A DNA stretch of 64,000 bases from Bugula neritina (taxonomy: Eukaryota > Bryozoa > Gymnolaemata > Cheilostomatida > Bugulidae): assembly GCA_964035545.1 (NCBI GenBank), contig OZ037768.1:13268175-13332174 (forward strand). Reading direction: 5' to 3'. The first letter of the stretch is position 1. Each line of letters begins with the position of its first letter. Below the pieces are notes generated by a model. It had not been told where the DNA came from, made no database searches, and saw only the letters and a list, made by a program, of their open reading frames with translations. Shown piece after piece: positions 25,537 through 36,913 of the stretch. The position numbers and the translations under genes were made by a program.

Positions 25537-25542
25537 TTTATT
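25537..25542 (-). terminator. Poly(A) signal of the coiled-coil gene
   Basis: AATAAA on the minus strand lies 42 bases after the TAA stop. This suggests a very short 3' untranslated region. Confidence 0.55.
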
Positions 25543-25583
25543 GGCCGCCCTGAAAAAAAATCTAGGCCATCACCGGAGCACTT

Positions 25584-28500
25584 TTAATTTGCACTTGAGA
25601 ATGAGAACTTCCATCTTTTCGCTGGCTCATTCTTTTTAGGCTGATCACTCTTCTGAAATCTGCGATTGGTTACAAGACACTTAGTTCCTCCAGTGGTTGG
25701 TGTAGTCAAGTTGGTGGTACTAGTGTCTTTGATAACCTGTAAATTGAGAGTAGCCAAACGGTGGTAATAGTTCTAGTGCTGGTTGGATTTTCAGAAGCTA
25801 AAAGTTTCCTGATTCTGCGAGATAGAGCTATTTGAGCTATTCAGCTATCAATAATTCGTAATCAACTAGTAATGCAATCTAACCTGAACACATGCTGCCA
25901 TTGTTTATTTTGAGGGACTGACTGCTCAGCAAGTTCAGTTGATTACAACTTTAAATAAAGATCAAGTGGCAATGACAACTGAAAAGCTACGGCCAGAAGC
26001 TTATTGTTAAAGAGTGCAAAGTGCAACAAAAATTGTGGTACAGTTTGTCTGGGGATTTGGAAATCTCAGACCAACAGTAAAAACTGTACAATGGCTGCAG
26101 CCACAGCTTACCTTTGGAAATTCATTTGAATAACCTGTTGGGTTACATGATACACATCCTGGAAGGGTATTCTTGGGAGCTACATCACTGGCAATAGCTG
26201 AAAGTTCTGAAAGACTTCTTGCTGGCTTTCGCTCTTTCTTCAATATTGACTTAGGAGTTGTTGGCTCCTTGTTCAATTTTGCTGAAGTTAAGGCATCTTG
26301 GTTTTTCTACAATCAACACAACACTTTCGTCGATCAAAAGGAATAAGAGAGGTTGAGAAAATACTTACAATGTGAATGATGTAATGTTGCTAGCACTTCT
26401 GCTAAAATCTATTGACTACTTTTTGGGGTAGGTGCAGTAATGGAAAAATTAAGAAAAGTCTGTATTCTAGATTAGAAATGTAGCAAAAGAAGTTATGTTC
26501 TCTTGAGAATTTCAACCGGCGCCCCAAACCAAAATTTAATAACAAAGTAAAAAAACTTAGGCTATCTCACTTTCTCCACTACTGCTCCTAAATGTACTTT
26601 TCAAAGATAACAAATAAAATTTCACCTTTTTGTTGTTTGCCACTCTACTGGTAGAGGCTGAAGAAGATTGACATTGCTGTTCATTGTTAATGGCCATAGT
26701 TAATGTTTGCATGTTTTTAGACATCTAAAAATAAGCTATGTAAAATGTAATATCTTAATTTCTGCGCTAATAAACAAAACTGCACAATGTAACAAAACAT
26801 CTTCAAAGCCTGTATTTAAAGAGTTTAACCAATATTTACCTGGTCTAAAGTATCATCATCTGAGGTTTTTACGCAAGGCTGATGTCCTTTCAACTACAAT
26901 TTATTAACATACCAACATATTAGTATCTATTAATGGTATGTATTTTAATTTGACTGCAAATATAATGAATATTTTTAATGCAGACAGCTTTATTCTTGTA
27001 GACATATCATTTAGCTCTGATATTACTGTATATTCAATAATAATTTTGTAACCCAAAACATAATATGTAAGTCATAATAATCTGTAGGCCTGCCATGCCA
27101 AACATCAAGTAGTATTTTATGCAATTGAGTGAATAACTCACAAAAACAGCATCAACAATTTTGCTATATTTATCTCCATCGACAAGAGGCGTTCCTTCAT
27201 TCACTCCTCTTTCGTCAACTACCCCAACACTAATCTAAAACCAAAACTCATACTCAAATTTTAGTATGTAACTTTGTTTTAGTTTGTATCACAGAAAATA
27301 AAAACACACATCTGTATGAAAAGTGCATGAGAGAATGGCTTTAAATGTTATTTTTAAATTAGGCAACACATGATATAATAAACTTATTAAAAGGCTTACT
27401 AGTAATAACTGTCAAACTTATTGATGAGCCTTTTATCATAAATGAAACAGTGCGTTACCAGCAAAGTTGTAATGCACAACTGGCTATACAAACCTGATGA
27501 AAGCAATCCTGAAGACTTTTTATTTTCTCCATAGTAGATGAAACCTCTGTCTGCTGCTCTTTAAACAGTGAAAGAAGTATTTTAAAGTCATCCTGGTGCT
27601 GCCTTGTTTCAGCTGACCTGTCTCGATATGTATCAACAAGCTCCTGAAATAGTCTGGACTGTGAATCTAAGTGCCCTTTCAGCATATTCAGTTGACATTT
27701 TTGCTCAGATGTTTGCAGCTTTAATGCATTTCTTTCTGCGGTCAGGTTTTCTGCACTGACATGCTTTGCCAAAGCTTGTGCTACCTGACTGTTGATTTTA
27801 GTGATCTACAATGACAACACACCTATTTGCTACATTGGTTTATAGTAGCAAAATATCATTATAATAATTACATGCATCAACCTCACTGCACTTACAATTG
27901 TTTGGTCCTGGATAGAAATCCGCTCACTCAGTTGTGATACTTTAGATTCCAGTGGACGAAAACCTTGAGAAACAGTGTTGATAGCAGATGCGATATTTTG
28001 TTGAGAAATAACAGTAATATTATTTAATGAGGCATCCATATTTGCTCTTTCCACGGTTGTTTGTGAATCCTAAGACAAGGGTTTATATACAGCAACACTA
28101 TAATAATTAAATTCAAATATATTAAAATGTCACTTATGTCAAAAATTTGTGTAAGACTTTGTTTTGTGGAGAAGAAAGTTGAGGTAGAACAAATTTAAAA
28201 GATGAGGCTTTTGATGAGAAAAGTGAAATAAAGTGCATGCATGTAATCAGCTCACTCATAATAAAAACGTTCTATGACAAAATTAGTTAATATAAAGCTT
28301 GACAAAAGAAAAATCATTCAAACCTGACAATAATTGAATATGTATTGATTAAGTTTACACCTACCAGTCTAGCTATGTGTTGCCTTATGTCATACAATTC
28401 AGCCCTCATTAATTTCATTTGTTGAACTAAACTGTTGAGGGCTACACCATCTCCACTTGAAAAATTGTGAATACTCGATGTTTTTTCTGAATGGGGTTCT

Positions 28501-28973
28501 GCAATCTGTGAAACTAAATGTTTCTTTTTGCTGCTGGACTCATGGGCAGATGTTTTATCCTTGAAAGCTTTCAACGAAAGTTCTCTAGATTGCTCATCAT
28601 AGTTAAACTCTTTATCTTGAATTTTGGAAGGATATTCTTCATCTGTAACAAGTATATTATAATCATTGCCTACCAGCTTAGCATTGGTAGGTGTTGCTGT
28701 TTTGGCAGCCTCCGTCGAGATTGGCTCAGGAGGCTTTCCAGTAGAAGATTGCACTGAAGGAGCTGGTGACGTGACTCTTCCTTGAGATGTTGGCTGCGAA
28801 GAACTAGTGGCTCCTTCACTTAAATTTGTAGCAGCTGAAGAGCTTTCTCCAGTTGAAGTTCTTTTTTCGGAGGCAGCTTGCTTATCTGCTGCCGATCTGG
28901 CAGCTTTCGATGCTCCAGCAGCAGCCATTGCTGCATTTCGTTTCTCTCTCCGTGTTTTACGAGATCTATTCAT
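25584..28973 (-). CDS. Coiled-coil protein of unknown function, 8 exons
   Basis: Exons, 5' to 3' on the minus strand, are 28973-28365, 28069-27896, 27805-27494, 27234-27142, 26893-26840, 26724-26626, 26306-26112 and 25736-25584. All join in phase 0, giving 562 residues and a TAA stop. Residues 1-190 are low-complexity, Ser/Ala/Thr-rich and probably disordered, after a basic start (RSRKTRREKR) that could be a nuclear signal. Residues about 195-365 form a long predicted coiled coil (ESKVSQLSERISIQDQTI, then ERNALKLQTSEQKCQLN, then FKILLSLFKEQQTEV). The C-terminal part is polar with TPKSILKKERK, where S467-I-L-K470 fits the PP1-docking SILK motif, and it ends in a basic-aromatic tail (KRWKFSFSSAN). 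I do not recognise the family. The overall plan resembles meiotic axis factors of the IHO1/Mer2 type, a weak guess from layout only. It is convergent with CLASP. Confidence 0.8.
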
Positions 28974-29054
28974 TTTAGATTAGCTAAGAACTATGAATAC
29001 TAGTATTTGTGTAGCAAATAGCTTTGTGTGATACGCTATGTATTTCTGAACTGT

Positions 29055-29486
29055 GAAATTTTAAATTCTATAGCATAGTGCTACTAAGCATAGTGTTCTA
29101 ACATGATGCAAAATTTATGTTCCTCTGTGTATATTATTCACTTAACTGTGGAATTCTGTTTCACTTTACATCTGCAAAAATGTAGCATTTTTTTTCTAAT
29201 GTAGAAATTTTAAATTCTATAGCATAGTGCTACTAAGCATAGTGTTCTAACATGATGCAAAATTTATGTTCCTTTGTGTATATTATTCACTTAACTGTGG
29301 AATTCTGTTTCACTTTACATCTGCAAAAATGTAGCATTTTTTTTCTAATGTAGAAATTTTAAATTCTATAGCATAGTGCTACTAAGCATAGTGTTCTAAC
29401 ATGATGCAAAATTTATATTCCTCTGTGTATATTATTCACTTAACTGTAGAATTCTGTTTCACTTTACATCTGCAAAAATGTAGCAA
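29055..29486. repeat. Tandem repeat, 149-bp unit, about 2.9 copies
   Basis: Copies start at 29055, 29204 and 29353, each opening GAAATTTTAAATTCTATAGC. The first two are full length and the third stops at about 29486. The copies differ at only a few bases, so the array is young or kept alike. It begins 82 bases upstream of the coiled-coil gene's ATG, so it sits in or over that gene's promoter. Confidence 0.9.
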
Positions 29487-30989
29487 TGCTCAAAAAGTTT
29501 TTGTAACTTTATATACCAGTAACACTGACGTTTAAAGTCTACTTTATGGCAGTAACATTGGAAAAACTTAGGACAGTAGTTGTCCTCAATTATCTTTTTT
29601 AAATAAAAATTGCATGCTAATGGTAACCACTACAGAGCAGCCAATTAAGTTGAATATTTTCTAATTGTATTTTCGAAACTACTGAAATACTTCAAGCAAA
29701 AACTACATTAGTGTGAATACCTACAAGATATAACTTTAGTATGCTACATTTATCTCATGACTACTCTACTTCACAAGCTAGATGTAGCATAAAAGCATCC
29801 AACGAAAACAAGATAACAAATTGCAAGAGACAAAGCAGCCATTGAAGCGTAGCAATCTTCAAAAAAATTGAATTAACATTTTTATGAACACAAAATATAT
29901 GAAATCGATTTGGTTACTTAAAAAATACATTAAAGAATGATTGGTTCAAGAAAATCCAGGCTAAAAATCAAATCAGTTGACTCTTATTTATATAGAATAG
30001 GGAGAATTAGCTGTGCATTTTGATAAAATATACTTATTTATATACATATTAGACTGCAAGACTAAAGGTCGGTTATAATTTTATTATCCTCTACTCTCTC
30101 CAAAAACCACACTTGCTACAAGATCTACAACAAATAAATTACAATTTAAAAGCATTTGGTGAATTTAAATTTCCAATACTGGTTGAAATATATGAAAAGT
30201 AATGCTAGTTTTATGAACTAAACAACAATGGAATACCATAATAATGAAGAAAACATTTCCATGAAACTCATTTGGTAAGAATTTAGCCTCAAACAAAACA
30301 AATACAAAATAGCATCGTAGAGTAATGAAAAACACACTATGATATAATGCATAGCTCAATAAAAACATCTTGCAGGTAAAAGCATAATATAGTGTAGTGC
30401 ATGAACACAGGCTCTAAGATAAGATTGGGGGACACTCAACAACATAATGCAGACAACATAGTTATAGATAGAATAGAAAATGTAAGTGGTAAGCTGAAAT
30501 TGTAGAGCAAAAGTACTACACAGTGGAAAGTGCTTGGCCTAACATGACACACTTTGTTAATTTGAAAATGCTATCTCCAGCGGCTGACAACATTGTACGT
30601 GGTAATACACTATTTCAGACTATGAAAAAAGGAAATGGCTATGAAAATATAATAGAAGCACCGTTACCATTAGAGGAGGTGATAAGTAAACCTTCCTACC
30701 TATAGAAAACATTTCACAACTTACACTAACTATGCGTAATAGAAAATAACACCTGGGTTTTAGCTGCTTGGATATATAGAGCCTTCTTAGGTTAATAATG
30801 AACTTGTATACATTAATGTTAGTACGAAATCCGGTAAGCGTTATGCATGACACATTTTCAAATATCTACTATCATGACTACCATTATTTACAGCATGGCA
30901 AAATAAGCTGATAAGCTCAAAGTATTTAGGCAGATAACACACGGGCAAATGCAATGAAAATTTAAAAACTACCTGAAATTTACTGTTGG
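29487..30989. other. Intergenic DNA between the coiled-coil and light-chain genes
   Basis: About 1.5 kb of AT-rich DNA: 3' flank of the light-chain gene and 5' flank of the coiled-coil gene. The first AATAAA (minus strand) I found after the light-chain stop is near 30080-30085, about 900 bases away. A donor-like CAG|GTAGTT a few bases after that stop may mean the 3' untranslated region is spliced. Confidence 0.4.
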
Positions 30990-33053
30990 ATGACAAACGT
31001 AACAAACTCTAAAACCAAATTAGCAAGAAGCTATCAACATTTTAAAATGACATATAGAGCACATATAAATATATAAATTCTACAATGCCATACACTGCCA
31101 TACACTGCCGTACACTGCCATACACTGCCGTACATAGCTACCATAACAGCATGTTGAGGTTAAACTGCATCAACATGTATATAAATTCTCTTATAAAACT
31201 TTTATTTTATGAGCAAATAATTAGTAGACTGTGGACATAAACCTTAAAGGAATGATAATTACTAGCATAATGTTACTACAGCAGATGTGATGTACATAGA
31301 CTAAAAACAAATAAAGCTGCACGGAGGACACGTGTGAGCACATCAACACTAACTGAATCAAGCATTAAGTATACCTTCATAATTAATATTTCCCTGCGAA
31401 TCTTCAAATCCCTGAAATAGTTGTTCACACTCTTCTTCAGTCATTTTCTCCCCTGCATAAATATTGTATATATAACTATAGTGGCTTGTGTCCTCATCCC
31501 AACTTAACTTTTACACGAACCCTTACAAGACCCCCCCCCGTCTCGCGAGTAGATATGAGACTACACACCTAAAGTACCGAGGAGATGTCGGAGTTCAGCT
31601 GATCCTATTGTCCCGTTCTGCTCTTTATCAAACACTTTGAACCCTTCTATAAAATCAGCAGCCTGTGATCCATCTCTATTCTTGGCAACTTCCTTTAAAA
31701 TTGGCAAAAACTCATTGAAGTTAATCCTTCGATCTACAACACAAAATGTACAATCACATTTTAAGCTTCATAAATATATGGTCCGAAATGCTCACATGAA
31801 ATTGGTTATACACTAAAAAGACCTGAAATCTTACCCTGATCATCCCCAACATATTTCTTCCATTCCGCTTCTGTGGGATTCTGTCCACATGCTCTGAGAA
31901 TTTCTCCAATCTGCCAGACATGCACCTTCTGATCACCTCTGTTATCAAAGATGTTGAATGTGTCTTGATATTCTAAAACACATTGGTAACTTTATATAAA
32001 GACAAATATACATTATAATAAATGAGAGAGTAGCATGGAATCTTAGACCAACTACTAAACAAAAAATAGCAACGATTCTGATTCTAAATGAGGAAAATTA
32101 ATATCAAACCAAGTGAGAGAAATCTTGCCAGAAAACAATTCAATAAACTAGAAATTGACAAACAACTTTCTAATTTAGCTGATTAATGAAGAACTATTAG
32201 CTGCAACGAACAACTCTGTTTTCACTGTTAGTTAACGTTTGACTCACAATCATTAAAGACCAGAACAATCGGCTAATCTGATGAACGACATAATGGTTGC
32301 ACAAAAGACCCAACAAGTATATCCTTGTGCTGAGCATCCTCAATTAGACTTACCACTTATCATTTCTTCTGTCAAAGTTTGTCGAGACTAAAAAGCATAA
32401 AAAATTTGTTTACAAAGGCATAACAGTTAGCTAATTTTGTAATTTCTATGCACTACAAATTTTGGCTGAAATATAATCTTCATTATTTTATTTCCATGTT
32501 AAGCAAGCAAATAGCTTATGTAATCTTATTTAAATTGAATATCCCACAATATAAAACTAAATTTTCAATTCCAACTGTGATACTTCAACTTTAAAAATTT
32601 ATATATGCATAAAGTTACACTAACACTTATGACTTACTCTTACAGTTCAGCCTTGTTTCTAAATTGTTAAACTTTTTTTCAACGTTTTATTATAAAAATG
32701 GTAATGCATCATTATTATAAATATAATCATAATGATTAATAACTAAATTATATTTATTATTAATATTTTAATTTATACTATGATTATGATAAAGATTAAG
32801 ATTACCATATCTATCAAGTGATTGCCATTGTCATTGTGATATTATGACATAAATATTAATATTAAAATTAATGATTTATATAATATTTATGTTAATATAA
32901 CATCATCTAAGTTAAAGTAATACCTATTTAATTATTATTATTAATAATAATATTAATATAAATAATAAATTTAAATTTTACTTGAAATCGATTTATATAC
33001 AACTTTTTCAGTAATAATCACAGTTATGCTAATATACCTTAACCACTTACCAT
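30990..33053 (-). CDS. MYL6: Myosin essential light chain (MYL6-like), 6 exons
   Basis: Essential light chains wrap the first IQ motif of a myosin II lever arm. Exons, 5' to 3' on the minus strand, are 33053-33051, 32387-32354, 31972-31835, 31733-31569, 31452-31375 and 31018-30990, giving 148 residues against 151 in human MYL6. The third to sixth exons read DTFNIFDNRGDQ, FNEFLPILKEVAKNRDGS, FIEGFKVFDKEQNGTIG, AELRHLLGTLGEKMTEEE and FEDSQGNINYEEFVTF, the light-chain EF-hand pattern. GEKMTEEE and the INYEEF end separate it from calmodulin and troponin C. EF1 lacks the Glu at position 12 (DNRGDQKVHVWQ) and should not bind calcium. EF3 (DKEQNGTIGSAE) is close to canonical. The first coding exon carries only the ATG, so the protein begins M-SRQTLTEE. 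The gene is complete. Its symbol stands for the family. Confidence 0.93.
31088..31133. repeat. Tandem 10-bp repeat (CCATACACTG)
   Basis: Five near-perfect copies of a ten-base unit, with CCGT replacing CCAT in two of them, lie in the last intron of the light-chain gene, 70 bases upstream of the final exon. Confidence 0.85.
32690..32990. repeat. AT-only low-complexity tract
   Basis: About 300 bases made mostly of ATT, AAT and TAA runs in the first intron of the light-chain gene. I see no unit of fixed length. Confidence 0.6.
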
Positions 33054-36000
33054 TTTTGTTCAAATTATAAAAGCAGAAAAGGGAAGTGAAAGGCTGAGAT
33101 ACTAAGTAATTGCTAAATATTTTACTTGAAGGAGTGGCCCGTCAAGAACAATCAGTTCACTATCGAGACTTGGAACAACCAACGAATCAGTGTTCTACTT
33201 CACAATGATAATTATTTGGAAATGGGAAGCTTGCAATGACGTCTTCGCAGTGTTTCATGTTAGAAGTAGATTTTTTTGCTCGTTTATCTTTGGGTTGACT
33301 AAACCAAGTACTTGACTCGATTTAAGAAGACAACTCTAATGATGAATAAACTACGTTTATCCAATAGCAAGCATTTTTCACTGTCCAGTTTGTTATGACA
33401 ATTATGTTACAGTTTCCCGTTAGGCAAATAATTGCTAACATTAAAATATTCAAGTGCATTAAATAAACAATTATTTTAGAGTTTGCCAAAATATGGCATG
33501 GCTTGGCCAAAAATTCAATAAACCAGAACCGTGTGAAATAATTTTTATGCAAAATAGAAATATTTGTATACACTTTAATCACATGCGCGCACACACACAT
33601 GTATGTATCCGAAAATTGTCTGTTTTATCTATCAGCAGTTGCAGACTATAAGTCAATTTTTTTATTCTGCATGGCCATCAAATACAAAAATGGGCAGCAA
33701 AGTCAGGCCTATATAATATTATTCAAAAACAGGCAGATATATGACAGGAATTTTGTAACTCATAATGAACACAACATATCCAGCAACAATTATGATTGAA
33801 TGCTGATTTAACATATATCTGTTTTGATATAATTCACATGTAAATCAAATCTTAATTCATAATTTTCACTATGCATCATATTTGTGTGTTTGGCGACAAT
33901 TTATTACTAAAAATTGTAGAAAAAGTATTCTAAGAAAATGATCGCAGAAAATAAATTCTTTTGAGTAAAAGTTTTGAAATAAAAATTAACTTAGCGCAGT
34001 AAATCTACATGACTCAGTCAATGTACACATTTAAAATCCTTCATCAAGATGATATCTAGTATATGATATAAAACTTTATTTTATAAAAGTTTTTAGAGCA
34101 AGTGCCTAATTTTAGTGCAGAATTAGCCATGTGCTCAACACTTTCACTATGCATGATAATAACCTATACTTTAGGGTATAATTTAAACATTTCAATATAT
34201 ATTTATATGAGGAATAGAAATTAGTCATAAAATTGGCTAGTTGACATTTAACCTTCCAAAAACTTGAATAAACCTCGCCAACTGATAAAGTTGTTACAAT
34301 AATATAAAAATATAAATATATAAATAATGATAAACATTGGCAAATATAATAACTGACTTCCATATTAACTAAAAATCAAATTATTAAGCATGTAGCAGGA
34401 GCTACTATGCTACTTCCTGAGAGATAATTTTGAAGAATTTAGGTAGAACTTCACGAAATTTCAATGTTGCTTTAGCACTTTTTTTTTATGATAAATATAC
34501 AATTTATCACTTTATCATGTACCTACTGTTATAGTATAAAGCAGAGGTATAATACGGTGCTTTAAACTGTAGGAAAAACGCGTAAGGGGTCATCATCATA
34601 ATTATAGTATCTTGTTTGTATGGTTGAAAAAAGGATGCTCTTTTGCTATAGACACGAATATAGACATTTTCTCTATAGGCACTCACTTCGTGGTCAGAGC
34701 ATATTTAGAATTTTAATTGCGTTTGTTGACTTTGTGTTTTGTTGGATGGCATATACCACTTTTGATGTAAGAAATATGTAATTGCTATCCAACCGTGTAA
34801 TTTCATTGTCGAGCTACCAATTTCTGAAAGACCGTAGCATTATTGCAATAATGTACAGTGACGTATTTCCCGGGACCTCATGGTATTATGTATAACCTTT
34901 GAATGTCCTTTGCTTGTTGCACGCACTCCGAATTCAAGGTCTCAAAGATAAAAAATATTCAAAACTTTAGAAAAAGAGTTTAGTTGATCGTTTATGAACC
35001 ATGAGTGGCCAACGATGTAAAAAACTATGATAATTGATAATTAAAATTATTAATGGGAATAATACAGATACTAGTCTAGTACTTAATACTCTATTATAAA
35101 TACTAACTCAAAGTATGCATAATCACTAGGCTTACTCACCCACTTAGCCTTAGGATGAGAGTTAATGACCTTAACCAGAATCATTTTGATATTTACCTTT
35201 AAGTTTAAGAAACTGAAACTCTGATCATAATCATAATGATAATGATGATGATAATCACTTTATGATAATGATTATGATAATCTTGAAGTTTTACTTTTAG
35301 TTAGTGTTGTTAGTGTTGGTCAAATTTAAAAATAATTATAATCATTGAGGATTAGTCTCAGACTGAGACTCACCAGTTATTTACTTATTACCGATTCGGA
35401 TTAACTAATACTTATACTAATAATAATACTAATAGTAATAGTATAACTGGAAGTATAGCTGCATGTCAACAACTATAAGATAAAGATTAAGTATAACATT
35501 AAATTTAACTCATTGGTTTTAGACAGATTGTTACTGTTAGTGTTTCAATAACCATTACTTTACAGTTTGAGTTTACTGATGGTGATTACCATAAGGTTAA
35601 GCATACTGAGTCTGATAATGATGCTCATACTATTAGTATTAGTTATACTTTACTTGTAATAATAGTACTAAAAGTAATACAGCTACGCTATGGGCATGTT
35701 ATTTATTAATGAATTTCTCTCTCAGACTTGGTACGCACTAGCCACTAGAGCATGTAGCAAAAGGCCCACCTCTACATTTTTGGAGTACAGGTCAGAAAAT
35801 AGTTTTAGTGTGTTGCACAATTGCACATCTCACTCTGTTGCATTGACTAATTGCTCACTAAGTTGCTAGTTTTGCAAAAATGGTTGAGGGGTCTCTCCTG
35901 CATAATGCCTGAGTGCCTGTGCTTGTAGTATTTTCGGCCTTGGCAGTCATTAAATTTAATTTATTGTAAGATTTCTTTTAAGGATAAAGGATTTTCCTCA

Positions 36001-36913
36001 TTAAAGAGAAGTGTCAATAATAAATTATGGCTCAATTTGAAACGCCTGACAGTTCGAGTTTCAAAGCCTAATTTTACATGTGATGTAGTGATGCTGTCTC
36101 TTCCTTTAATTTGGCAATAAATCTTATGGCATTACTTTACACTAGTTATATTTCTCCGATGAAATTAGGATATTGTAAACTGGTGTTCCAAACTGCTAGC
36201 ATATTATAGATGTGGCCTACATATTGATATATATGCTTAATTTAGAATAATAATTTAATGCATTTAATATTATTTTATTAAATTTAATCCCATAACTATA
36301 ATTAATATTATTATAAAAATCAGAATGAATACCAATATGGTATTCATATTGATCGTCATAATTATATTATGATTATTAGAAAAATTGTGCCACATTGTCA
36401 TTGTGATCGTATCTGCTTTCACTTTTCAGAGATTCAGATTGACTCAATCAATGTTATTCATTCACCAACACTATGAGTTATTTATTTAGTATGAGTAACT
36501 CAGTATGACTATCCCTATGCTATTGTATTGAATTTGATGATCATGATAGCTATCAGTATCAGTTATTTAGACTGTTGGTGTAATTACATGTAGTATCTAA
36601 AATAATGTATTATATACTGTTGTTTTTTCCTCTGTAAAGGTTGCAGTGCCTGTTATGTTTAGCATTAGGCTAGGATTTTGTGCCAATTTTTATGAAATGC
36701 AGTATTTGGTATTAATGTACTTTGTTTTTAATCTCTATCTATTCTTGAAAAGCTCAATGGCAAACAAACATTTCTCTCCTTAAGTGAAGACTTTGTCAAC
36801 TCTTAGCAATCTAATATAAGGGTGACCTGCTACACGGTACTATTCTACTCTTGCTCAAAGTTCTGTAATGCTAATTATATAATTTCTTGTAGAAAAAGAC
36901 TCTTGGAGTTATT
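33054..36913. other. Intergenic DNA between divergent light-chain and ELP1 genes
   Basis: About 3.9 kb that must hold the promoters of both flanking genes. It is very AT-rich, with degenerate ATGAT/TAATA tracts around 35220-35650 and 36240-36400. No coding region longer than a chance frame is convincing, and I recognise no RNA gene. An acceptor-like TTCTTGTAG ending at 36892 suggests the ELP1 start exon may be preceded by an untranslated exon. Confidence 0.5.
35223..35282. repeat. Degenerate (ATGATA/ATAATC) tract
   Basis: An imperfect run of ATAATC, ATGATA and ATGATG words partly mirrors itself around its centre, so it could form a weak hairpin. It is simple-sequence DNA in the intergenic region. 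Confidence 0.6.

Noticed and set aside
28518-28757. Plus-strand open frame opposite the first coiled-coil exon
   Set aside because: It is the complement of a well-supported coding exon and has no family resemblance or splice context.
29055-29486. CRISPR-like array
   Set aside because: The repeats are directly adjacent 149-bp units without unique spacers, in an animal genome.
30523-30705. Plus-strand open frame downstream of the light-chain gene
   Set aside because: Chance length for AT-rich DNA, no motif, no neighbouring exons.
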